DNA from: Ktedonobacterales bacterium
GTDB lineage: Bacteria > Chloroflexota > Ktedonobacteria > Ktedonobacterales > JADMIN01
NCBI GenBank assembly: GCA_025928125.1
Contig: JAICKD010000045.1
Coordinates: 1 to 10,832, forward strand
Reading direction: 5' to 3'
DNA: 10,832 nt
The position numbers and the translations under genes were made by a program. The notes under the pieces are model-generated. The model was not told the origin of the DNA and did not search any database. It saw only the letters and a list, made by a program, of their open reading frames with translations. This document shows positions 1 to 6,058 of this stretch, one piece after another; position 1 is the first letter of the stretch, and each line of letters begins with the position of its first letter.

Positions 1-1
1 C

Positions 2-241
2 ACGACCATCCTGGTCTATCCCAAGGATAACCATGTGCCAGCCACCTTCACCATCCTGAACTTTCCCGTAGCCGATATCGAGCAGGCGGTAGATGAGCTG
101 ACCGCGCGTGGCGTGCAATTCGAAAAGTACAACCTGCCCGGCCTGGTGACAGACGAGAAGGGCATCGCCCGCGATGGTGGGCCAAATATCGCATGGTTCA
201 CAGACCCGGCTGGCAACATCCTGTCCGTGCTTGAGCAGTAA
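2..241 (+). CDS. VOC-family (glyoxalase/bleomycin-resistance fold) protein, 3' part only
   Basis: The frame is open from the window edge to a TAA at 239-241, so the true start lies upstream; 79 residues are visible. The sequence has the usual last half-module of vicinal-oxygen-chelate proteins: a beta strand (FTILNFPVADI), a helix (EQAVDELTARGVQFEKY), a loop with DEKGI, then GPNIAWFTDPAGNILSVLEQ, where FxDPxGN followed by a hydrophobic strand is the family's typical C-terminal end. VOC proteins bind metals and act as glyoxalases, dioxygenases or antibiotic-binding proteins; this fragment does not say which. A GTG at 35 could initiate, but homology-like sequence (TTILVYPKDNH) continues upstream of it, so I treat it as internal. 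The next gene begins 19 bases downstream on the same strand, suggesting co-transcription. The family call is fairly safe; the substrate is unknown. Confidence 0.8.
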   Translation, partial: TTILVYPKDNHVPATFTILNFPVADIEQAVDELTARGVQFEKYNLPGLVTDEKGIARDGGPNIAWFTDPAGNILSVLEQ

Positions 242-260
242 TGAGGGTGAGGAGGCTACG

Positions 261-1103
261 ATGCCCAACCCGCGTATCCTGATGACTGGCATTGCGCTGG
301 GCGAGTCGACCCGCTGGCATGACCAACGCCTGTGGTTCTCCGACTGGGGCGCGCAACAAATCATCGCTGTCGATTCTGCTGGCAAGAGTGAGATCGTCGC
401 TCACGTGCAGACGTTCCCGTTCTGCATCGACTTTTTGCCAAATGGGCGCCTGCTCATCGTCTCCGGTCGCGAGGGGCTACTCCTCCGCCAAGAGCCTGGC
501 GGCTCTCTGGTCACCCACGCCGATCTGACCAGCCTCGCCGCACCGCCGTGGAACGACATCGTCGTCGATGGCCGGGGCAATATCTTCGTCAACAACCTGG
601 GCTTTGCCTTTGGGACCGGCGCCGCATTCGAGCCGGGAACCATCGTCGTAGTGACGCCTGATGGCAGATCGCGGCAAGTCGCCGATGGCCTCGCCTTCCC
701 CAATGGCATGGCTGTCACGCCCAACAACACAACCCTGATCGTCGCCGAGTCGTATGGCGAAAGACTCACTGCCTTCGATATCGCGGCGGATGGCAGCCTG
801 TCGAACCGGAGGGTATGGGCTGAGACTCCGGGCGACCACCCCGACGGCATCTGCCTCGATGCGGAAGGCGCCATCTGGTATGCCGATGTCGGTTCCAGCC
901 GTTGTGTGCGCGTCCGCGAAGGCGGTGAGGCGCTTCAGACGGTAACCCTTGATCGCGGCTGCTTCGCCTGCATGCTTGGTGGCGCGGACCGAAAAACGCT
1001 GTACATGGTAGCGGCGAAGTGGCCCGATGCGATGAGCGGCGGAGAACGCACTGGACAGTTGCTTGCGATTGAGGTTGATACACCAGGCGCTGGCTGGCCG
1101 TAA
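261..1103 (+). CDS. SMP-30/gluconolactonase/LRE-type beta-propeller hydrolase
   Basis: This encodes 280 residues, close to the roughly 300 usual for the family. The ATG at 261 is chosen because GAGGAGG ends about seven bases upstream; the reading frame stays open further 5' but overlaps the VOC gene. The protein looks like a six-bladed propeller with metal ligands of the SMP-30 type: Glu15 in GESTRWH, Asn98 in PPWNDIVVD, Asn148 in FPNGMAV and Asp195 in HPDGICLD. Blade-like repeats such as GNIFVNN, TTLIVAES, GAIWYADV and KTLYMVAA are visible. Family members hydrolyse sugar lactones or related esters in the cytoplasm using one divalent metal; the substrate here cannot be read from sequence. It follows the VOC gene at 19 bases and converges on the GNAT gene, with only 16 bases between the stop codons and no convincing terminator hairpin there. 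Confidence 0.88.
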   Translation: MPNPRILMTGIALGESTRWHDQRLWFSDWGAQQIIAVDSAGKSEIVAHVQTFPFCIDFLPNGRLLIVSGREGLLLRQEPGGSLVTHADLTSLAAPPWNDIVVDGRGNIFVNNLGFAFGTGAAFEPGTIVVVTPDGRSRQVADGLAFPNGMAVTPNNTTLIVAESYGERLTAFDIAADGSLSNRRVWAETPGDHPDGICLDAEGAIWYADVGSSRCVRVREGGEALQTVTLDRGCFACMLGGADRKTLYMVAAKWPDAMSGGERTGQLLAIEVDTPGAGWP

Positions 1104-1119
1104 CACTAAAGAGCAACCT

Positions 1120-1614
1120 CTACCCCTCGTCGTCGAGGTAGTACATGAACAGCGCCGCATCATCACGTTCGATCCAGCCGTGCTTGGGGTAGAAGCCACG
1201 CTGGAATGACTCTCGCTCGCGGCGGTTGAAGAGCGTCAGGCGCTGGTAGCCACGGGCAATGCCGCGCCGTTTGGCTTCCTCCAGCAGCGCGCCGCCGATG
1301 CCCTGGCCGCGCGCGTCAGGCAGGATGAACAACTCCGAGACATAGCCCTCGCCACCAAAGATCAGATTGGGCAGCCAGTGGACGAAGAGATAGCCTACTA
1401 CCGCACCCTGGGTCGTCTCCGCGACGAGCAGCGTGTTATCGCCGCCCTGGGAACACTTTTCGGCGATGACGCGGGCAATGCGCGCCTGCGTTTCGTCCGA
1501 CGGGATATCGTCGAGGTGAGTGAACCAGCCGAGCGCGCGCAGTACGGCGTCTATCGCGGGGGCGTCTTCGGGTAGCGCATCGCGGATTGTGATGGCGGCA
1601 TGCTTAATCGTCAT
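1120..1614 (-). CDS. GNAT-family N-acetyltransferase
   Basis: This encodes 164 residues, typical of a single-domain GNAT enzyme. The ATG at 1614 is preferred over a further-upstream start at 1641 because AAGGAG lies eight bases before it and the protein then begins MTIKHAAITIRDALPEDAPAI, a normal first GNAT strand and helix. The acetyl-CoA pyrophosphate loop is PDARGQGIGGALL, with Arg102-Gly-Gln-Gly-Ile-Gly107 matching Q/RxxGxG/A. It is preceded by the usual strand EGYVSELFILPD and followed by a helix and LTLFNRRE. The C-terminal part (FYPKHGWIERDDAALFMYYL) resembles the last strands, where a Tyr often acts as the acid. The acceptor amine is unknown. The gene lies downstream of abcF on the same strand, with repeat element A between them. 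Confidence 0.88.
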   Translation of the reverse strand: MTIKHAAITIRDALPEDAPAIDAVLRALGWFTHLDDIPSDETQARIARVIAEKCSQGGDNTLLVAETTQGAVVGYLFVHWLPNLIFGGEGYVSELFILPDARGQGIGGALLEEAKRRGIARGYQRLTLFNRRERESFQRGFYPKHGWIERDDAALFMYYLDDEG

Positions 1615-1642
1615 GCTGGCGCTCCTTGTCGGTTTACACATT

Positions 1643-1752
1643 CTCGGCCATAAATGGCCAACTTGCCAGTGCAGTAGCAGGCAGAGCCGTGGCGGTAGTC
1701 ATTGGGCGTTTACGCCCCGTGCTCTCTTACTCCGGCCTTTCAAGGCCGAGAC
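1643..1752 (-). repeat. Intergenic hairpin element, copy A
   Basis: Read on the minus strand, the element starts 18 bases after the abcF stop and ends about 28 bases before the GNAT start. It holds three short hairpins. The first, at 1733-1748, has stem CGGCCTT/AAGGCCG. The second, at 1704-1717, has stem GGGCGT/ACGCCC. The third, at 1646-1659, has stem GGCCAT/ATGGCC. The 26 bases at 1727-1752 are the exact reverse complement of 5894-5919, and the 17 bases at 1643-1659 are the exact reverse complement of 5980-5996 in copy B. CTCTGCCT in the interior is also shared. The interior otherwise differs. The first hairpin may act as a terminator for abcF; its other roles are unknown. Confidence 0.85.
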
Positions 1753-1770
1753 AGCCCCAGCCGCCAGCGC

Positions 1771-3672
1771 CTAACTCGCCAACTCCTGCCACTGCTGGTA
1801 CAGCGAGTCGAGCCGTTCGCGTGCGGTCTCATACTCCGCCGCCAGCTCGTTGATGCGCGTGACATCTGCGGCGCTGCTGGCCTCCGCGAGCGCCTGCTCC
1901 AACCGCGCCAGCGTCGCCTCCTGCGCGCTGATCTCCGTCTCCAGCTGGTCCACCGTGCGCCCCTGGGCCACAGTAGTCTCGGCGCCACGCTGGCTCACGC
2001 GACGAGTGGAGGCCGATTCGCGCGACGCCTGGATAGCGGCGGCATTCTGCGCCAGCAGCTTGCGCGTGCGCCAGGCGCTGTAGTTGCCGACATTGGCTGT
2101 GATCGCGCCATGCTCAAGCGCCCAGACCGTCGTCGCCAGCGCGTCCACAAAGTAGCGGTCGTGCGAGACGAAGATCAGCGTGCCAGCATACGTCGCCAGC
2201 ACCTCTTCGAGCACCTGGCGCGCAGGCAGATCGAGATGGTTGGTCGGCTCGTCCAGCACCAGGAAATTCGCCCCTTGCAGCGTCAGTTTCGCCAGCGCCA
2301 GACGGCTGCGCTCGCCGCCGCTCAACGCGCCCACTGGCTTGAAGACATCGTCGCCGCTGAAGAGGAAGCGGCCCAGATAGCTGCGCGCGCCCTCTTCGCT
2401 CAGATGGCTGGCATTGCGAATCTCGTCGAGCAGCGTCGCCCGTGGATTAAGGGTATCGTGCGTCTGGGCATAGTAGCCAATCTGCACGTTGTGGCCGAGG
2501 ATGGCGCGCCCTTCCAGCGGTTCGATCTGGCCGATCAGCGTGCGCAGGAGCGTCGTCTTGCCGCCGCCATTCGGGCCGATCAGGCCGATGCGCTCGCCCC
2601 GCTCCACCTGCATATCGGCGACCCGCACGCGCACATCAGCGCCGCGCGCGCTGGCCGGGAAGCCCACCACCAACTTGTCGGTCGTCAGCGCGATCTGGCC
2701 CGACTCAATCTGCGCGCCCATGTGGAACTTGAGCTTGCCCGCAACGGGCGGGCGTTCGATGCGTTCGAGCTTGTCGAGCATCTTCTGGCGGCCCCGCGCC
2801 TCTTTGCTGCGCTGGCCCGCCTTGTAGCGGCGGACGAACTCCTCGGTCCGCGCGATGTGCTCCTGCTGCTCCTCGTAATCTTTGGCCCAGCGTTCCAGCT
2901 TTTCGGCGCGCAACTGGACGAATTTGGTGTAGTTGCCGGGATAGACCTCCGCCCGATGGCGGTCCACCTCGATGGTGCGCTCAGTCACGCGATCCAGGAA
3001 ATAGCGGTCGTGCGAGACGACGATTACCGCGCCCTGCCAGGCGTTGAGGTAGCCCTCCAGCCATTCCAGCGCTGCCAGATCGAGATGGTTGGTCGGCTCG
3101 TCCATCAGCAGCAACTCCGGCTCTTGCAGCAGCAGCTTGCCCAGGGCGGCGCGTGTCTGCTGACCACCGCTCAGGTGCTCGGCGGGAGCGGATTGCTGCT
3201 CGCGGCTGAAGCCGAGGCCATCCAGCACCTGCTGGACACGCTGCTCCAGCGTATAGCCGCCCGCGTGCTCGAAACGCGCCTGCAAGTCGGCATAGCGTTC
3301 CAGAATGGCGTTATACCTGTCGCCAGCGGCCAGCACCTCGGGATCGCTCATGCTGGCCACAAGATCGGCCATCTCGCGCTCCCAGAGGTGGATATGCTCC
3401 AACGATGCGAGCATCTCTTCGTAGAGGGTATGGTGCGGTTTGAACTCCGCCACCTGTGGCAGATAGCCGACGATGGTACCCTGCGCATAAGCAATCTCGC
3501 CACCATCTGGCTCCAGCCGCCCCGCGAGCAGATTGAGCAGCGTCGACTTGCCCGCGCCGTTGGGGCCGACGAGGCCGATGCGGTCGCGCGCATCCACGCG
3601 GAAGGAGACGCCTTGCAGGATCAGCTCGGCGCCATACGATTTCGTGAGTTCAGTAATTACGGCAATAGACAT
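1771..3672 (-). CDS. ABC-F family ATPase (ribosome-associated type, YdiF/Uup-like)
   Basis: This encodes 633 residues with two ABC ATPase domains in one chain and no membrane segments, as in ABC-F proteins. Domain 1 has Walker A GPNGAGKST (36-44), signature LSGGQ (167-171) and Walker B LLLMDEPTNHLD (187-198). An interdomain linker at about 240-325 carries the basic helical stretch RRYKAGQRSKEARGRQKML, the region that contacts tRNA and the peptidyl-transferase centre in characterised members. Domain 2 has GPNGGGKTT (366-374), LSGGE (450-454) and LVLDEPTNHLD (471-481). Residues about 570-632 form a charged coiled-coil tail. Known roles of the family are rescue of stalled ribosomes, translation regulation and antibiotic resistance by target protection; which applies here cannot be told. 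The ATG at 3672 gives the standard N-terminus MSIAVITELTKSYG; a TTG at 3711 would add 13 atypical residues. No good ribosome-binding site precedes 3672. Confidence 0.95.
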   Translation of the reverse strand: MSIAVITELTKSYGAELILQGVSFRVDARDRIGLVGPNGAGKSTLLNLLAGRLEPDGGEIAYAQGTIVGYLPQVAEFKPHHTLYEEMLASLEHIHLWEREMADLVASMSDPEVLAAGDRYNAILERYADLQARFEHAGGYTLEQRVQQVLDGLGFSREQQSAPAEHLSGGQQTRAALGKLLLQEPELLLMDEPTNHLDLAALEWLEGYLNAWQGAVIVVSHDRYFLDRVTERTIEVDRHRAEVYPGNYTKFVQLRAEKLERWAKDYEEQQEHIARTEEFVRRYKAGQRSKEARGRQKMLDKLERIERPPVAGKLKFHMGAQIESGQIALTTDKLVVGFPASARGADVRVRVADMQVERGERIGLIGPNGGGKTTLLRTLIGQIEPLEGRAILGHNVQIGYYAQTHDTLNPRATLLDEIRNASHLSEEGARSYLGRFLFSGDDVFKPVGALSGGERSRLALAKLTLQGANFLVLDEPTNHLDLPARQVLEEVLATYAGTLIFVSHDRYFVDALATTVWALEHGAITANVGNYSAWRTRKLLAQNAAAIQASRESASTRRVSQRGAETTVAQGRTVDQLETEISAQEATLARLEQALAEASSAADVTRINELAAEYETARERLDSLYQQWQELAS

Positions 3673-3682
3673 GGCACTGTTC

Positions 3683-3711
3683 AGTGTACGCCTCGACACT
3701 TCGCGCCGCAA
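3683..3711 (-). promoter_or_regulatory. Possible abcF promoter, near-leaderless
   Basis: On the minus strand, TTGCGG (3711-3706) and TACACT (3688-3683) are separated by 17 bases. Initiation about seven bases after the -10 box would fall near 3676, only a few bases before the ATG at 3672, which would explain the absence of a Shine-Dalgarno there. A perfect inverted repeat, CACTG-TT-CAGTG (3675-3686), overlaps the -10 box and the expected start. The hexamers match consensus only partly, so this is a candidate. Confidence 0.35.
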
Positions 3712-3762
3712 GCATCTTTTCTTCTGGGAGAAATCTGCCAGTGCCGCACAGGACTATCGGGT

Positions 3763-3792
3763 TTGGAGATGTCCGAGGGCATGCGGTAAAAT
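3763..3792 (+). promoter_or_regulatory. Candidate purF promoter
   Basis: TTGGAG (3763-3768) and TAAAAT (3787-3792) are separated by 18 bases, with four of six and five of six consensus matches. A transcript starting near 3800 would have a leader of about 60 bases before the purF ATG at 3861. The site lies in the divergent gap between abcF and purF. I saw no purine-riboswitch or PurR-box-like sequence in the leader. Confidence 0.45.
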
Positions 3793-3860
3793 TGTGGTGG
3801 TTCTGTCATCTGGTAGCGATGGATTCATAGCCAGTGGACAACCAGAAGAGAGGTATGCGC

Positions 3861-5438
3861 ATGCACACCCACGCGGCCAGCGGGCAACCCAATCGGGGTA
3901 GCCAGCCTGGCGGGGAGTTGGTGGTGGCTGACGACATGCTGAATGACAACCGAGATAGCACGGATAGCGCCTCAATGGACGACGATACCCTGAATGCGCT
4001 GCTGAATAACGAGCCAGACCGCCCGCATGAGGCGTGCGGCGTCTTCGGCATCTACGCGCCCGGCGAGGACGTAGCCCGGCTCACGTATTTTGCCTTATTT
4101 GCCCTGCAACATCGGGGACAGGAAAGCGCTGGCATCTTCACTGGCGACGACGCGCAACTCCACCGGCACGTCGATATGGGCCTCGTCAGTCAGGTATTCA
4201 AAGAGGAGATCATCGCGAGCCTGACCGGCCATGTCGCCATCGGCCACACACGCTACTCCACCACTGGCAGCACCCGCATCGAGAATGCCCAGCCCGTCTA
4301 TATGATTGGCGATCTCGGCGAATTCGCCCTCGCGCACAATGGCAACCTCACCAACACGCTGACATTGCGGGCGCGTCTGCTGGCGGACGGCGCCAAGCCC
4401 CAATCGAGCAGCGATACCGAGCTAATTGCCATGTTGATCGCCCGAGCGCCTGGCAAGACCTATCTCGACAAAATTCGCGCTGTGATGCCACAGCTGGAAG
4501 GCGCCTATAGCCTGGTGCTGCTCACGCCAAATGAGGTGATAGGCATCCGCGACCCTCACGGCGTGCGCCCGCTCACCATCGGTCGCCTCCACGATCACTG
4601 GATGATCGCGTCGGAGACGTGCGCCATCGAGACCGTCGGCGGCGAGTCCATCCGCGATGTGGAGCCGGGCGAGGTCATCGTTCTCAGCGGCGATGGCCCT
4701 GAAGGCATGCGGGCGTTCGAGGGTCAGGCGTCCGAAGGGATGGCGGCATGCCTCTTCGAGTACATTTACTTCGCCCGGCCCGACAGCACGATCAACAATC
4801 GCTCGCTCTATCTGGCGCGTCAGCGGATGGGCGAGCAGCTGGCGAAGGAATATCCCGTTGCGGCGGATTTCGTCATTCCGGTGCCTGACTCAGCCTCACC
4901 CGCCGCCGCCGGATACGCCGCCGCGCGCATGTTGCCCTTCGCCGATGGCCTCATCAAGAACCGCTACATCGGACGGACGTTCATCCAGCCCGACCAGAAT
5001 CTGCGCCAGCTTGGTGTGAAGATGAAGTACAATGCGCTGGGCGCGGTGCTCAAGGGCAAGCGCGTGGTGGTGATCGACGATAGCATCGTGCGTGGCACCA
5101 CCACGCGGCAACTGGTGCGGCTGCTGCGCGACGCCGGGGCGGTCGAGGTGCATCTCGGTGTCACGTCGCCACCATTCCGCTTCCCATGCTACCTTGGGCT
5201 GGATGTCGCCCGCCGCTCCGAGCTGATCGCCGCGCGGCTGGATGATGCGGCGGAGATCGCCCGCGAAGTGGGCGCCGATAGCCTGCACTATCTCAGCCTG
5301 GATGGTCTGGTCGCGGCAATCGATCTGCCACACTCGACGTTCTGCATGGGGTGTTTCACTGGGAACTATCCGGTGCCGGTGAATATGGACGACGCGGACA
5401 AGTTCGCGCTGGAACCGCTGACGACGGCAGTTCGCTAG
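3861..5438 (+). CDS. purF: Amidophosphoribosyltransferase (glutamine PRPP amidotransferase)
   Basis: PurF makes 5-phosphoribosylamine from PRPP and glutamine, the first committed step of purine synthesis. The 525-residue protein has an N-terminal nucleophile glutaminase domain: catalytic Cys59 in EACGVFGIYAP, then HRGQESAGI, GHTRYSTTG, LAHNGNLTN and SSDTELI. A phosphoribosyltransferase domain follows, with PRPP loop VVVIDDSIVRGTTT (402-415). Cys297, Cys443, Cys495 and Cys498 match the spacing pattern of the four ligands of the 4Fe-4S cluster in Bacillus-type PurF. The ATG at 3861 is preferred because GAGAGG lies seven bases upstream; GTG 3834 and ATG 3855 are alternatives, and internal ATGs at 3936 and 3975 are possible. 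With this start, 58 acidic, Asn/Asp/Ser-rich residues precede Cys59, much longer than the 11-residue propeptide of B. subtilis PurF. Removal of the extension is expected, since the Cys must become N-terminal. Confidence 0.97.
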   Translation: MHTHAASGQPNRGSQPGGELVVADDMLNDNRDSTDSASMDDDTLNALLNNEPDRPHEACGVFGIYAPGEDVARLTYFALFALQHRGQESAGIFTGDDAQLHRHVDMGLVSQVFKEEIIASLTGHVAIGHTRYSTTGSTRIENAQPVYMIGDLGEFALAHNGNLTNTLTLRARLLADGAKPQSSSDTELIAMLIARAPGKTYLDKIRAVMPQLEGAYSLVLLTPNEVIGIRDPHGVRPLTIGRLHDHWMIASETCAIETVGGESIRDVEPGEVIVLSGDGPEGMRAFEGQASEGMAACLFEYIYFARPDSTINNRSLYLARQRMGEQLAKEYPVAADFVIPVPDSASPAAAGYAAARMLPFADGLIKNRYIGRTFIQPDQNLRQLGVKMKYNALGAVLKGKRVVVIDDSIVRGTTTRQLVRLLRDAGAVEVHLGVTSPPFRFPCYLGLDVARRSELIAARLDDAAEIAREVGADSLHYLSLDGLVAAIDLPHSTFCMGCFTGNYPVPVNMDDADKFALEPLTTAVR

Positions 5439-5514
5439 CGCGGCGTTCGAGATTGTGGCATTGACTGGCATTGATGATGTCTGCATGAGTGGCTGGATTG
5501 AGTGGAGGGCTGGG

Positions 5515-5880
5515 ATGGCAAGCCTGCGCGATGTGCTGGGGCGAGTGCTGACGGTGCCGGGGGTACAGGCCACGGTGCTGGTCGGACGCGAGGGCCTGCC
5601 TATCGAGCTGGCCGGACGCGGCGACCCGCGCTTTTTGGAGGCGTTGGGCGCGCTGGGCGCCAGTGCGCTTGGCACGGCGGAGGCGCTGGGACGCGAACTG
5701 GGCCAGAGCCTCACCGTTGGCACGATCTGCGAGTATGACCACGCGCTCATCACCGTCGAGCCGCTCGGCGACTATGCCGCCGTCGTGACCCTGGCGGAGA
5801 GCGCGGCGAGTCTTGGGCGCGTCCGCCATACCGTCCGCGCCAGCGCTGACGAACTCTTGCGGCTGCTGGATGCGCGGTAG
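5515..5880 (+). CDS. Roadblock/LC7 domain protein
   Basis: This encodes 121 residues, the size of a single roadblock/LC7 domain. The ATG at 5515 is preferred because TGGAGG ends six bases upstream and the protein then begins directly in the first helix; ATG 5485 and GTG 5455 are further upstream with weaker sites. The pattern fits the fold: helix MASLRDVLGRVLTV, strand GVQATVLVGREGLPIEL (typical GV..a.lv...G), a long helix (RFLEALGALGAS to ELGQSL), strands EYDHALITVEPLG and YAAVVTLAE, and the end helix RVRHTVRASADELLRLL. Family members are small scaffold or GTPase-partner proteins such as MglB. No small GTPase gene is in the window, so the partner is unknown. It sits 76 bases after purF and immediately before element B, probably in the purF transcript. 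A role in purine synthesis is not established. Confidence 0.8.
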   Translation: MASLRDVLGRVLTVPGVQATVLVGREGLPIELAGRGDPRFLEALGALGASALGTAEALGRELGQSLTVGTICEYDHALITVEPLGDYAAVVTLAESAASLGRVRHTVRASADELLRLLDAR

Positions 5881-5893
5881 CTGGCTGGCCACG

Positions 5894-5996
5894 GTCTCGG
5901 CCTTGAAAGGCCGGAGTAAATATGCAGAAAGGGCTTGAAAGCCCGGCAGGGCCGCATGCGGCCCGTCTCTGCCTACTCCGGCCATTTATGGCCGAG
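5894..5996 (+). repeat. Intergenic hairpin element, copy B
   Basis: This 103-base element begins 13 bases after the roadblock stop. It holds four hairpins: CGGCCTT/AAGGCCG at 5898-5913; GGGCTT/AAGCCC at 5931-5944; the perfect palindrome GGGCCGCATGCGGCCC at 5949-5964; and CGGCCAT/ATGGCCG at 5979-5994. Its ends are inverted relatives of each other: CTCGGCC, six variable bases, GGCCGGAGTA at the left, and TACTCCGGCC, six variable bases, GGCCGAG at the right. Both ends match copy A exactly over 26 and 17 bases. It is in the same orientation relative to transcription as copy A. It could terminate purF-roadblock transcription, stabilise a 3' end, or be a miniature mobile or REP-like element. Confidence 0.88.
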
Positions 5997-6023
5997 GGAG
6001 AAATCACACCGTTTCAATATGCC

Positions 6024-6029
6024 TATAAT
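6024..6029 (+). promoter_or_regulatory. Candidate purM -10 box
   Basis: A perfect TATAAT lies 29 bases before the purM ATG and 27 bases after element B. No recognisable -35 hexamer occurs 16-18 bases upstream and there is no extended -10 TG, so the evidence is the -10 box and its position. Start of transcription near 6036 would give a leader of about 23 bases. If real, purM-purN can be transcribed separately from purF. Confidence 0.5.
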
Positions 6030-6058
6030 GCTAATGCGCGCCACGAGGAGAATGCTGT

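Noticed and set aside
1104..1140. Terminator between the SMP-30-type gene and the GNAT gene
   Set aside because: Only a short stem within GNAT coding sequence and no T run; not convincing.
1702..3789. A 695-codon open frame on the plus strand opposite abcF
   Set aside because: It is an antisense shadow of a GC-rich gene with unmistakable ABC-F motifs on the minus strand. The plus-strand product is rich in Arg, Gln, Ala and Leu with no family features and no good ribosome-binding site.
4896..5753. Minus-strand open frames opposite purF and the roadblock gene
   Set aside because: Low-complexity shadows of real genes on the other strand; no motifs.
5894..5996. CRISPR-like array
   Set aside because: The units are palindromic hairpins with no regular spacers and only a few per locus.
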